A stretch of DNA of 64,000 nucleotides from Climacium dendroides. Lineage: Eukaryota; Streptophyta; Bryopsida; Hypnales; Climaciaceae. Each line of letters opens with the position of its first letter. The first letter of the stretch is position 1. A program made the position numbers and the translations under genes. The notes below the pieces were generated by a model that was not told the DNA's origin, did not search any database, and saw only the letters and a program-made list of their open reading frames with translations. The stretch is taken from NCBI GenBank assembly GCA_950106755.1, contig OX467091.1:28289538-28353537 (forward strand). Direction: 5' to 3'. Positions 1 to 11,868 of the stretch are shown here, in pieces.

Positions 1-1026
1 AAAACCCTCATTCCTATGTTCAAATTTGAATATTGTGCCACAAGTATTCATTTCTTCTCGAGTTCTCGTGATTGTTTAGGGCTCCCTACTAGGAAGATGC
101 ACGGAATTAGTTAACCCTACCTTACCACATGTGAAGTTCGGGAAATTCTACAATTCGATGTTGATCACATATTGGTATTTGAACACTGAATTTTGGGACT
201 TTGAACAGAGGTCAGGGGAGGAGGCTTTGCATTGACCACTGCATTGCGTTGCACTGCTATTGGTGAAGAAATTGAGTGCAACCATGGTATATTGAAAAGC
301 AAGCACGTGCTGCAAGGACAGCACGTAGCATAGCTGCATGTTACAGTGTCTTAGTAACGACTGACCACAAAAATAAAATATCATATGTATAATGGAATGA
401 GCACAAACATTTAATTACGGAGTGGATATGATTCCAGTTGTTTTGAATTGTGTGTAGTATCAAGTGCATTTCCCTTCCGTTTAGTTACATTTTGAGTTCC
501 CATCACAAATTGCTCAACAACAATGCTTGATTGGAAGATACATTGAGAAACGTTGAGTTAGGCGAAACATAACTGGGACGTTAAGGGTTTAACCTAAATG
601 ATCAGCTCGAGCGAGCCTTGAATTTGAACCAGAAGTTTTTGTAGAGGTTTGATGTTAAACCCACTTGACCTGTCAATCTCCTCACAAAGTACCTGTGCCA
701 TTTGTAGGACAAAAATCGGTGAGTCAGACGACTACGTTTACAAAAGCAAAGAACTACCATAGAAAATAACAAACAAAGATATTAATCTAAAATGCAAAAA
801 TTTGCATATAAAACTACATATTTCTGCAGTGTTCACAAGGAGATTCCGAACTAGTAATTGCGGGAAGTCACAAGATGGAAAGAGAGGTACTCACGTATGC
901 AGTTCACTCACACTTTGATTGACCAGAACATGCCTTACGATAAGAATTTTAGTAATCCAACATGTCACATCAGAATCTCAAGTGAAGCTTCCACCTAAAT
1001 AGAAATGTCATTATCAAAAGTGCAAA
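1..1026. other. Intergenic, downstream of PRP4
   Basis: About 1 kb of AT-rich sequence lying 3' of the PRP4 stop codon. Short open frames occur on the minus strand (148-384) but show no recognisable domain, codon pattern or splice context. The 3' UTR and polyadenylation region of PRP4 must lie here, but I cannot fix its end. Confidence 0.5.
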
Positions 1027-3715
1027 CTAAGAATTGTAATGAGACCACAATTTAATTGTTCGATCATGTGACACAGTCCCAATGTGCCTTCCATCTGCAA
1101 CCAGCAGCACATTGAGTTAGGAACTTGCCGTAGGAGACAGTTTAGGGTGGAACACATCTAGTATAATTAACAAAATCGATCACGAGCCTACATTACATGC
1201 CTAATCTCCGATGACTTAAACTAACCAACAGTTCACAAGCACAGGGCAGTCTACAAAAATACAATCAGACACCTTGTATAATGACCAGCATATTGTCACA
1301 TGGTAAAAAAAATATCTGAACCGCAAATCATGCTTGAATATCTTACCTGGTGACACATCAACTCCGGCTACCTTACTTTCATGACCCGCCAGAGTCTTCA
1401 CTGGTTTAAAATCACGGGCTGACCATATCTGCGACCCAGTTTCACACTAACCCTTGTTAGAAAGTGTAAAGATCCATCAGTTCTGTAACACTACGAAATA
1501 TCAGGTTAGGAGATATTTAGAACAATGAATGAGATAATTTTACGAATGATTTTCACGCTAGACCAAGTAAGCATTAAATGTCCAAATTCCTGAAAATAAC
1601 AGTAGATGAGAGCACAAGCGATAAGATTGCAGATAGAAAGATTGTACCCGAGATGTGTTATCAAACGAGGCGGTCACCAGAAAGTAACCTTCTGAAGGTT
1701 CGAACTTGACTTGAGAGATTAGATTATTATGCGCAGGAATGATGTACAGACACTGCTTCTTCCGCAAATCCCATACTCTGCATGTGTGGTCATCACTCCC
1801 CGTCGCTAAATGGTACCCATTGGGCGAGAAATCAACGCCGTACACCTGTCCAAGAGGAAACCAAACCCAACTTTGGTAAGGGAGAGGAATGATATTCATG
1901 ATTTAAACTCGAGAGTGCATTGCTTAGAATGGAGTCAAGAGGACTACTCAGTCCTGAGACGGACAGACTACAGGGACAGAGAAAGATCTCAAGATGTTGA
2001 AAAACCTGACGCAAATGACAAATCAGGAAGGTATTATGCAGATAACAAGCATCCAATATAAACAGGCCATCGTTTACTTACAGATTTGACATGACCTTCC
2101 AAAGCCAGTATACTCTTCCCAGTTCGCAAATCCCACACGCGAGTCAATGCATCCATCCCACATGATGCTGCTAATGCCCCATCCTGCTGAAATGCAATGC
2201 CATATACACTACGACTGTGCCCCTCCTGTAACAAAAGCTCGATACCGGTGCTCACATCCCAGAGCCTCCATGTTTTATCAAAACTTGCAGTTCCAAGGTA
2301 AGCACCTGAAGGGTGGAATGCAATCCTGGCAAGCCGGTCCAAATGACCTTCGTAGGATTGTAGTTTCTTCCCTTCGAGACTCCACAAACTTGCAGTCCGA
2401 TCAGCAGAGGCTGTTGCAACATTCCCTGCCCCAGGTTCGAGGGTCTTACAAGCGCCAGGGTGGAAGACAACATCGGTAACACGTTCTGTGTGATGACCTT
2501 TAAAGGTACCCACGTGCTTCACGTCGGGCACGCGCCAGAGTTTAGACACACCTGTCCAGGACCTAGACAGGCAAGACCAGTGACAGTTAGAGCACGTCTC
2601 ATTTTGCTGACTGCACCTCCAATTACGATGGGCAGCTGGAACGTACGATTACATTTCCATCGAAATAGAAAGCTGATCTTTGATCACAAATTTTAAAACT
2701 AAATCACATACAGATAACGAAATGATAATGCTTGGGGAGAGTTGGCTCAAAATGAAGCGTGCCAAAATTCAATCCAGCTCTTCCAGCCTTGCATTTTGAG
2801 CGGGGTTTAACTGATCTTAAGGCTGGAGTGCAATCCTGCTGGAGACGAAGTACACTGATGCGTCCATGAGTGACATACGCACGCTACCAAACCAGAGAGT
2901 ATATTGCGAAGGCATGCAGCGAACTCCAAACAAAGTTTAGGGTTTAGGGTAAAGCCAACCATATACCCCAAACCCTAGACTTCAGCCAGGATAATGGGAG
3001 ACGACCCTTACCCAGTAACCAACAAGGACGCGTCCGGTGAGAAGGCGCAGGATGAAAGCGGCCTGACATCCCCGATCTCGCTGCAATCCAGAGACGCATT
3101 CGCCATGCATTGCAGCACCTGCTCCGTTTCCGCGTCTTCGTCCTCGTCCAACTCTGTTCGCTTTCGCTTGACCCTCTCCATGCGAGCCTGGGAGCGCGGC
3201 AGGGAAAATCGCAATACCTCCTTGCGGCACAGGAGAAGTTCCGAGGAACCTTCCGTGTAAAACAACTGGAGCGGCGCAACATCGTCGTCGAGCACGACCT
3301 CCTGCGCCCGGGTCAGCTTGTCGAGTTCGCCGTCCGCGTCCAGCTTGGCCATGATAGCGCGCAGGCGGTCGCGACGCTCCATCTCGCGCTCGCCAGGCAG
3401 AGAGACCGGGTGGCCGAAGTGGCGAAGGCGCTCTTGGACGGCGGTGTCATTGGTGGGCACAGCCAGGGCCGAAGCGCGGCGTTTCATGAGCAATTGTTGG
3501 ACAAGGTGTTCCTTGCGCTCGCGAGCGCGCTCGCTAGCTTCCGAGACGTGGTAGAGGGAGAGATTGGCGTCGGCGTCGGGGTCCAGGTCCGGGAGGTTGG
3601 GGGCATGGGAAGGGGAATCCTGCGGGTGATCGTCATCAACCTCGGAGGAAGAGGAGTCGGGGTGGGGATCCATGTCGACATCGGTGGGAGCGGGAGGCAG
3701 GGTGGCGTCGGCCAT
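1027..3715 (-). CDS. PRP4: U4/U6 snRNP protein PRP4 (seven WD40 repeats), 5 exons
   Basis: PRP4 is part of the U4/U6 di-snRNP and acts in spliceosome assembly in the nucleus. Exons read on the minus strand: 3715-3012, 2562-2082, 1845-1648, 1428-1347 and 1094-1027. They join in frame to 510 residues, close to the family length. Residues about 80-140 form the PRP4-type splicing-factor motif ([20 protein letters not shown]), preceded by an acidic low-complexity leader. Seven WD40 repeats follow (from [14 protein letters not shown] to the last, [10 protein letters not shown]). Donors are GTAAGG, GTAAGT, GTACAA and GTAAGA; acceptors are CTAG or CAG. The ATG at 3715 is the first in frame and gives the expected acidic N-terminus. 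The stop is TAG just after LWSHYNS, where PRP4 proteins normally end. No disabling change is seen. Exon boundaries come from reading splice sites and repeat continuity, so a few bases could move. Confidence 0.93.
2936..2952 (-). promoter_or_regulatory. Telo-box-like motif in PRP4 intron 1
   Basis: Two tandem TTTAGGG units (AAACCCTAA on the gene strand), with another AAACCCTA nearby at about 2965. Telo-boxes are known in plants as elements near the 5' end of genes for translation and RNA processing. Here the motif is in the first intron, about 50-75 bp after the donor. A regulatory role is inference. Confidence 0.3.
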
Positions 3716-3730
3716 AGAGACAAGTTAACT

Positions 3731-3909
3731 GAACTTAGGGCAGGGCAGGGCAGGAGAGGCAGGACCCTTCTTTAGCGCCAGCAGAGAGACAGTGAGCACA
3801 AGGGAGACTAGAGAGGAGGCTGATGATGGTGGGGAAGCAGCGGCAACAACGAGAGCTGTTGCGACGAGCTTCCCAAACACCTGTTGCCTCTCCTGCCCTG
3901 CCCTAAGTT
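3731..3909. repeat. Inverted repeat in the PRP4 promoter/5' UTR
   Basis: The GGGCAGG-rich arm at 3731-3760 is matched in reverse complement by 3883-3909 (GAACTTAGGGCAGGGCAGG on one side, its complement on the other). The left arm carries one extra GCAGG unit. The arms are about 120 bp apart, directly upstream of the PRP4 start, and could form a stem in DNA or in a long 5' UTR. Confidence 0.7.
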
Positions 3910-4437
3910 CCCACGGCCCACGCACGTACCACCGTCAACCACAGGACAGCATCAACAAGAAACGAAGGCGAAGAACTAAATTTTGCCGGACGTTGAACAC
4001 ACACACTCGAGCAAAAGGGGCTGTCAGGCGCAGTGGGCCCCTGCTACCCCTCCGTTCCCTCCGTCCGTTCCCTTCGCTCCCTGCCTTTGGCTCCTATCCT
4101 TTGGCCACATGTTTATTAAACCTCAACCTCGTGCCTTTGCCTTTATCCCCTAATTGTCCAAGGCACCAAATTTTTGTGTTTCAAATATTGTGAAGTTAAA
4201 TAAATCTTTAAGAATCAATTTTCTTTTCCTATATGATCTCTAATATGTTTAGTTTGAATTTGTATGGTTATAATTCAAAAAAAATTGATTCAACTTATCT
4301 AAATGTTGGCATTTGTTCAATTTAAAGCAAATCTTGAGAAGTTGAAAACAAGCCTTAAGCATTTAGGGGTTAAATGTTTTCTTTTGCATCAAATGTTTAA
4401 CTTAAAATTTCATTTTAAATAATACTTGATTACCATT
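3910..4437. other. Intergenic, no gene seen
   Basis: A C-rich stretch to about 4150 gives way to AT-rich sequence. No convincing reading frame or repeat is seen before the first LTR-like end at 4438. Confidence 0.5.
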
Positions 4438-5087
4438 TGTTGTATGCGCAGTCTAGGCATAAGTATCTTTACCACGAAAACGTGATAAGATGACACAAGT
4501 TATTGTCCTAGGGAATTCTAGTATGTTGTTTTGGGCTCAGGTATCCGGATTAACGTAATTAAAAAAATTCAAACCTCAAAACCAATCCGTTGTTTACTTT
4601 TCACTCATTTTCCGGATCTAACACTATTTAGAACATAATCCGGATCCAGTCCAATCCGGAATCCAGGAAACTCAATCCGTCTTGGTTTTCTATGCCTCTA
4701 TTTTACCTTCAGAGGGTCCATTGTTGGTTTTCAGAGGGATAGGAACTTCACCACTCATAATCCTCACACATTCTCCACTCTTTCCAAAAGAACACAAAAC
4801 GTACCAAGAACATACGTTGGTCCTAGGGAGCGGTTTTCCTCACAGCTTTCCGGATTGGTTAGTAGGTCACATAAGGCAGCGCCGAATTTCCTATTACTAC
4901 AATGACAAATCTAATGCACCCAGAACTTAGAAAGTTTCCGCATCTCGGTTTCTAGCCTTGCTCATGTGGATGGAAAACCTTCTGATGGGTGGAAATATTC
5001 TGCTGGCGGATGTTGATCTCCGCATGGAATCCTCCTTGGACTTCTAGACTCGCATTCCACATCCGTTCCAAGCGACTACCGGATCAC
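4438..5087 (-). repeat. Old LTR fragment (inner end of the Ty3 LTR family)
   Basis: It begins with TGTTGTATGCGCAG, a decayed form of the TGTCGTACGCGCAG that ends the LTRs at 52490 and 61967 (plus strand shows the reverse complement of the LTR 3' end). About 650 bp can be followed before a new copy of the same end starts at 5088. Much more diverged than the younger LTRs, so an older insertion. Confidence 0.75.
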
Positions 5088-5817
5088 TGTCGTACGTGCA
5101 GTTAGCCGTAAGTATTCTTACAATGACAAATTGTTGCAAGATGATACGAATTATCATTCCAGGGAACTCTAGTATGGTATTGTTTGATTTAGAGATTTCC
5201 GGATCGTTACTACTTCTCTTTTAAAACCCTCACTTCACTCGTACCACTTCCTCACTTCGTTCCGGAAATTTAATACTTTTCGGATCCCGAACACACCCGG
5301 AACCTGGTTTCGTCTTCTACCTTTAATGGTTTTTGTTACCTCTGTTTTATTCTTAGAGGGTCCGCCCTTGATCTGAAAAAGGGGTGGGGACTCACCACTT
5401 GTTTATTTAAACTCTCTACACTCTAACTCTAATCAACAACACACCTAGACGACTGTCGTACACGTAGTTAGTTGTAAGTATCCTTACAACGACAAATTGT
5501 TGCAAGATGACATGAATTATTGTTCCAGGGAACTCTAGTATGGTATCGTTTGATTTAGAGGTTTCTAGATCGTAACTACTTCTCTTTAAAACCCTCAATT
5601 CACTTGTACCCCTTCCTCACCTTGTTATAAAAACTTAGTACCTTCCGAATTCCAAAATGGATCCGGAACACATCCGGAACCTGGTTCTATCTCCTTCCGT
5701 TAATGGTTTTTGTTGCCTTTGTTTTACCCTCAGAGGGTTCGTCCTTGATCTGGAAAGGGGTGGGGACTCACCACTTGTTTAACTAACCTCCCTACACTCT
5801 AAATCTAATTAACATCG
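5088..5817 (-). repeat. Tandem duplication of a 365-bp LTR end
   Basis: Two adjacent copies of the LTR terminus start at 5088 (TGTCGTACGTGCAG) and 5453 (TGTCGTACACGTAG), each about 365 bp. Both contain the lines 'CCAGGGAACTCTAGTATGGT' and the GGGGTGGGGACTCACCACTTG block. The second copy continues into a near-full LTR, the first does not. Either a local tandem duplication or two nested insertions explains this. Confidence 0.75.
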
Positions 5818-8607
5818 CATCCAGACAACATAGTTGTATTATGAGGAGGAAAAAGTATTCTTTTACAATTTTCGGATTGGCCGATCCGAAGACAAGTCAC
5901 ACAAAGGAACTCTCACACCCCTCTTACTACAACAACAGATCCAAACTTCCAGACTCAAGGGAGTAGAATGCCAAAGGAAGGATAGCGTATTGATGCGGAA
6001 ATTGGTAAACCTTCCGGAATAGCAGGAGATCTTTTTTCTGGCGGTCGCTTATCTTCGCATGGAACTTCCTTGGTTCCGGACTCGCAAGGACCTCTACTTC
6101 TCTATCCGGATCGCCGTTCTAGCAATTTAAAGACACATAACGCTCACTCCTTCACTCAAATTGCATCTCCTCCTAGCTATCCTAACATCCAAAAGATCCA
6201 TCATTTAAGACCCAGATTCCTCCTCACCCATCCTTCTCTTGCTCCAATACTCAGGTACACCACAAACACACACACTTACACAACCACCAGCTAGAATTTT
6301 ATAAACAAAATGAAGCTAGTAGTATTCCAGATGACTTAGATTAAAAAAGAAAGTGAAATAACATACGTGAAAGTACTAGGATGGAATGCAGGACAAATAA
6401 CTTGCCTGCCTTTAAATACCAACTGAAAACCCAAAGTCATCACCAAAAAGCCAGAAAAGAAACCCGGAAATCCAAGCAACCAATTGTTGAACCCCTCCGA
6501 GATATCCGGAAAGATTAGCTCCAGCTGTCCCGAGAAAACTGGAGATTCCTAAGCTACTTGCCTGAAATTCCGAAACTAGGGTCTATGCTTGGAAATCTGT
6601 TCCAGATCAAAACTATCCATCCTAAAAAACTCTAATGCCTCGGCCTCCGAGTCTTCTTTGAGCGGTTGTCCACTTGGCTGGTTGGCGTCCCCTTCACACT
6701 CCTTCCTAGGGTCATCTTCGTTGCTACCCGGGTCTAAATGTGGCACTTTGCTAGAGACGGATCGCTATCCCCTTCCATTTCGGACGTGGAATGGACACTT
6801 TCCTCCTCGGAGTCTTCAATGACTTGGACTTTTGTCCCTTTCTCTGGCGGCGTCTCCTCTAGTGTTATTGGTTCGCTTCCCTTCTTCGGTGTAGTTTCTT
6901 GCATATACGTAAAACTCTCCGGATTCGCCCAAGCCGGATTGGTCATTCCTCCGATCCGCTCAATGAAATCTCCCTTAACTCCCTGCCTTGTAACTTTGAA
7001 GGTTCCTCTCAAGAGGTTGGGTATTGTCTAAACTTTAGAGGGTTTTAGAGTTGAAACCTTGGGCAGTACCAGAACTGACTTCGCGTTGGACTCGTGTTCT
7101 GGGTTCGAAGCTGGCCTCAAGTTCAACTCCGTCATCCGCATCTTGCTGGAAGTGGGCTCGGCCAGCGTGAGTATCTCTTTCTGACCTTCTGTCCTTATTG
7201 CCCGATGCGCTAACTGCCACCCTGGAGTACCTATAACAAAAGGGAGATCCGGAAAGGTCGAGAAATCCATTAATTGATTTGGATCAACGTTGCTCAACAA
7301 TTGCCACATTTCCCTTAGGACCTGCTCTATCCATGCTCTGAAGTCCACTAAGATTGTTACCACCTTAGTCCCGGTTATGTGACCCTCTTGTATCATCCTA
7401 GAATCAAATAGAGCTGTTTTCGCGACGACGTTTGCTATGACGTCGATTGCTCCAAATAGATTTTTGACAAGGGCGAGCGCCTCCTTCTCTCTCTGCTTTG
7501 AGGCCGCCATCTCTCCTTCCACCCAATTCAATCAAGTCTGGATTTGATCCCGTTCTATCTTCAACTCCTGAATCCGGTCCTCCTTTTTTAGATCTTCCAA
7601 TTTGAGTAGTCGCTTAACTACTTCTACAATTTGATCCGGTTCCACCTTCAGGACTTTTGCCGTGTCTATCACTAGATCCGCTAGGCTGTCGTGAAGTACC
7701 TTGGCTTCTCGTATCCACTCGAACCCGCCATTGAAAAACGCCGATCCGTGTTCCTCTTCTGGATCCTTGCTTGACTCACTTCTCTCAATCACCAAGGGTT
7801 TGATCCATGATCTCGGATCTGTTGACTTCCGCTTCTTTGTCCTTGGATCAGGCAAAGGTTCCTCGGGGTGCTCTTTCGGTTCCGACTCGACTGGTTCTTC
7901 CAATTCTTCTCCAAAGAGCCCGTATGTCAAAATAGCCTTTCCGGTATCGTACTAGACTATTTCCGCAGCACTCAAGAGTTCCTATTGGTGGTATAAGTGA
8001 AACAGGTAAGTGCTAACTGGACTAGCCTTCACGTGGGTCACATGCTTTGCTAGTTTGGAGACTATTCTGGCTATGACTCTACCCTAGTGGACAACCCTAT
8101 TCTCCATAGCCCCCAAAATCGTGTTAGCTACCGTAATAGTGACCCGCGTAGGTTTTTCTGGGTACACGATTGGGATGAGAAATTCTAAGACTCTCCTATG
8201 TCTCTCATCCTTGCAGTCACTAATAGCGAATCCATCCTTAGGGTTTGCAAACCCCGTGAACTTTCTGGCTACAAAACAATCTGTCTTTGATGCTAACCCG
8301 GCTCTACTCTTTCGGAACTAGTACACATCCGCCTAGATATCCTCCGTCCACGTGACCGACCGTCCCCTAAAAGTGAGCTCATACTATCTCGGGACCCCGT
8401 AGAGTAGTTCATAAATCATATCTTCACTCTTTAGGTTCCATGATCGGTGCAACAGCCCGACACACTTTAGACTTATCAAATCCTCTTCTAACTATTTGTA
8501 CTATTCTGTGTTGTCTGAGATGGTTGGAGAAATGATCCGGGCAAGCACAACTAACTTCCAGACAGACCCTGTCGCCATAAAGCTAAGTAGAAATGAGGGA
8601 AGAGAAG
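5453..8607 (-). mobile_element. Degenerate Ty3 LTR, minus orientation
   Basis: This is a long LTR of the same family as those at 11869 and 52490, read on the minus strand. No primer-binding site or internal region adjoins it, so it is a solo or truncated LTR. It contains the LTR-internal reading frame (6632-8578). It is interrupted at 8607 by a 2.5-kb insertion and resumes briefly at 11149, where the CTCACCACTCTTTCTCTCAACT block known from 55668 reappears. Confidence 0.75.
6632..8578 (-). pseudogene. Decayed LTR-encoded protein (oldest copy)
   Basis: Homologous along its whole length to the LTR reading frames at 12298-13977 and 53657-55618. All recognisable pieces (N-terminus at 8578, middle block 7930-7028, acidic tail, RRPRH end at 6632) lie in one reading frame, so there is no net frameshift over 1.9 kb. 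It is nevertheless closed by several stops: TAG at the Trp of DIWADVY, TAG after DVY, TAG after HLYHQ, TGA at 7532 where copy 1 has CGA, TAG at 7028 where copy 1 has CAG, and TAG at 6734. Function unknown; see the entry at 53657. Confidence 0.7.
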
Positions 8608-11141
8608 AAAGCCTAAGGTGGTCGTTATCTTGTGGGAGCACGGGAATCCAGTCTTTAGGTTTAGAAGGGAAATAAGGGAAATAGAGCTTCTTACTCCCTA
8701 TTTTCTTTCATTTTTCGTTAGAAAAGTAGACCGTAAGTAGTTAGGAACCGGATATCGGAATAGGGTTACTTTAGAATAGATAATAGTGTTAACAAAAGTA
8801 ACCAGAAATCGAAAACCGAAAGTTCGGAAACAGCATAGATAGGTCAGGAGTAGATCAGAGTGAGTTTTATTAGAAACCGGAAACCAGAAGAGAGCGGGAG
8901 TAGGAACCTGAAACAGAACCGGAACTCGCACCAGCACCCCTTCCGGTCACCGAAGAAGAAGTAAAGGCGAAGGACAAGATGGAGGACGTGTCAAGCTCTT
9001 CCATCCAGTCAGAGCCTAAAGGAGAAATGACTTCCCTACTAGAGGAAGTAACTGACGTTGCTCTTAATGTAGCGTGAGCAGTAGAGGCTGCTGAGGAAGA
9101 GAAGACCGGAGAAGTGGAGACAACAAACAAGGCGAGGGAACCATCAGAGGAGGTGAAGGCCGCAGTTGAAGAGAAGACGAGATCAAGACTGGAACCGTCC
9201 GAGAAGAAGAATGTGCCCAAACCAGGGCTGAGTACCAAGTTTATCGACCTCAGTGAGTTATCTCTAGTCTCTCCAACTCCTCCTGCAAAGACACATAAGG
9301 TATTTCCTTCCACCTTACTCAACTTAGCTTTGGGAAGCGAAACTGGGTCAATGAAGGAAAGGAAGACCGGATCACAGGGTCAAGGATCCGGGAAGGGTAG
9401 AACGATTGAGGAAACCACTCCTCAAAGTGCTAGGGCCAATGTTCCGCCCACACCAACCATGCAGAAGAAGAAGCCTCCAATTATGTCAACACAGAAGAAG
9501 AGGACGATTCTAGAGGATGATGACGAGGAGGAGGAAGAAGAAGAGAACGAGGATAAAGAATCCGGTACTGAGGAAGACTCGGAGCCGTATTCTGACCCGG
9601 ATCAAGCACTGGCAGAGACTCGGGCAACGAAGGCTACAACATCTAAGAAGAAGAAGCTCGCTGCTCGGGGTAAGGTACGCTAGGGACAAAAGACCGGAAC
9701 TCGAAAGAAGTCGGCCGTGAAGAAGTTAAAAACTTAGAAAGTTACGTAGGGTAAATTTCTGAGGATAGGGTGGTGAAAATCTAAAGTTTTGGGATAGGTG
9801 TACATAAATAGGAAATTTACTTTTTGGGTAACACGGCCACTAGCAGTTGGAAAGTGACCGGGTCTGTAATTATAGGATCTGAGATCCACTTTTAGCGGAA
9901 GTAGTGGGAGTTTGAGTGAAAGTCAACAGGGCTAAAAAATAATAAGGGAATGAAACGTGTTGGGCTCTGATTAGCTGGAGCGTTACTTTTAGGTTAGGAT
10001 TTTGAGGGAGTAGTTTAGTATTTAAATCCAGGACTTCTTTGGTACTGATGTGCATCTTTATCTTACCTTCTTATATTCATGAGTACCTAGGAGTTCGCTC
10101 TTGGCGTGATTGAAACAAATCATAGTTGTGTGTACTTGACACTTGTTCGTGTTTTGGAAGTCCAGGCTGGAAAGTGAGTGTAAGTGGATACAAGGTGTAC
10201 CCGGATGCTGAGTTTATCCGGTCTAGTATTGAATTAGTGCATGTGGATGGAGGCAGAAGGGATCTCTAGTGTGGACTAGGAATGGACTCGGAAGGGAGTA
10301 CGGATTGAGGACCACTCTCCGGAAAGAATAAGGGTTAGCATGCCTCCGCAGCACTCATTTCCCCTCTCTTCCCCGCTAGTTTAGACCGGATTTAGGACTA
10401 ACTCAATAGGTTGTCGTTGTAGCATTGGTTAGGAGGAATTGGACCGGCTTGCGTGACCTGCTGGACACAATTGCGTTTCCTTTCTAGTTGTGAGGACGGT
10501 CTGTTTTCTCATTTGTAGGATTTGAAAGTTTATTTTTGAAAGTTTGATCACATAGTGAAACTTCTGACACTTTAAAATCGGAGGATAGGAGTTAAGCTTC
10601 CTTCCTAAATCCCAATTAAGCGGATCCCTCTTCGAGAGGTTAAAATCGACATGGTTATGAGTAGAGATCTGGACCGGATGTGAATACTAGAGGTTAAGGT
10701 TAGATCTGTGGAAACGTGAATTCCGGTTACGGTCTGTAAAATGTAAATACATGTAACTACCAAAGGTATGTGAATAGAATTGTTGGGAGAGTTATAGGAT
10801 AGTGTAAAGCTGTGGGATAGTAAACTAACCAATTAGAGAGTCTGTGTGATAAACAAGTGAGTGTTAGACCGGATCAATCCGGTTAGTGTTGTTAGATCAG
10901 GAAGATCCGGTCTAAAGTGTGTTAGTAATTGTTGGACCGGAGGGATCTGGTCGTGTTTGTCCAAGGAAACAAGGAGGCCAAGTGGAAGTTCCGGTCTATT
11001 GTTTTGCTTGGGGTTTTGTGTTTGTGTGTTTCGTGACCATCACTCTACCATTTTTCGGTAATTGTGAACCTAGGAAATTTGATCTTTGTGGGAACGATAC
11101 TCGAGTCACTTTAGGGCCTCTTTTAAGAAATATTGAGCCTT
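8608..11141 (+). mobile_element. 2.5-kb LTR-like insertion inside the older LTR
   Basis: The older minus-strand LTR breaks off at about 8607 and resumes at about 11149. The segment between is flanked by AGAGAAG on both sides (8601-8607 and 11142-11148), which looks like a target-site duplication. The insert carries an acidic/basic reading frame on the plus strand and ends in a region with the look of an LTR tail (GTGGGAACGATACTCGAG). I infer a solo LTR or truncated element of a related family; exact ends are uncertain by several bases. Confidence 0.5.
9114..9683 (+). CDS. Acidic then lysine-rich ORF in the LTR-like insert
   Basis: A 189-codon frame with a charged, low-complexity C-terminal half: a run of Glu/Asp at about residues 135-160, then TRATKATTSKKKK. 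This layout resembles the tail of the other LTR-encoded proteins (acidic EDSDEES block, then RATAKTTPAK and a basic end), so it is probably the C-terminal part of a diverged LTR frame. The true start is unclear because the frame may continue upstream of the ATG at 9114. No catalytic motif is visible. Confidence 0.4.
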   Translation: METTNKAREPSEEVKAAVEEKTRSRLEPSEKKNVPKPGLSTKFIDLSELSLVSPTPPAKTHKVFPSTLLNLALGSETGSMKERKTGSQGQGSGKGRTIEETTPQSARANVPPTPTMQKKKPPIMSTQKKRTILEDDDEEEEEEENEDKESGTEEDSEPYSDPDQALAETRATKATTSKKKKLAARGKVR

Positions 11142-11148
11142 AGAGAAG

Positions 11149-11868
11149 GATTTTTGCTTTCCTGTGCTACGACATATCTCACCACTCTTTCTCTCAACTA
11201 TTGTCGCAATCCGACTTTTTGATTTTTTCTCTCTATCGTGTTTTGAAACACGGAATCCGAAAAAAGTATATCCGGATTGGTACAGGAAGAAGGAAAAAGC
11301 TAAAAGTTAGGATAACTATGGAAACAAGCAATGATCAAACCGGAAAACAAAATAGAATGGATATCGGAAACGAATTTGGTCTAGATCCAAAGCCGGAGGA
11401 ACGGATCCGGGATCTGTGCCCGGAAAAGCAGAAAAAAAAGTAATGATTAGGTTTCCAATGTACAAAAAGACTCCTTTAGGGTTTGGACCTCCCATTTGCA
11501 CCTGAGAGCTCTAACTTACTTGCCACGCTCTCAACTGTTTGCACCATTTCTGTGAGTGTGTGTGAGTGTGTTTTTTTTTTTTTTTACGCTAATCAGAAAT
11601 TAGAGAAGAGTTGGTTGTATGTATCTGAGTGTGGCTGGTTGAGATCGGGTAAGCGCCGCGAGAGTCTGTGTAAAGATTGGCACAGGTAGTAATTCAGTTA
11701 AGACTGAGGAGAAATTATGAAGAACCAGGACGTGCGGCCAGGAGAGAAGTAAGGTAGCTAATCGGTGAGGAAATGGATGCTGAAACTAAAGCATACTAGA
11801 GTTCAGGGATAGGCAAGTGCAACGAAGGTATAAATTAGAGTTAGAAAGGTGGCGCCTTTAGAGCCCAG
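11149..11868. other. LTR remnant, then unassigned sequence
   Basis: The first ~55 bp continue the older LTR. From about 11205 to 11868 I see only low-value features: a GTGTGTGAGTGTG then poly-T tract at 11551-11585 and short open frames without recognisable domains. The plus-strand retrotransposon begins at 11869. Confidence 0.4.
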
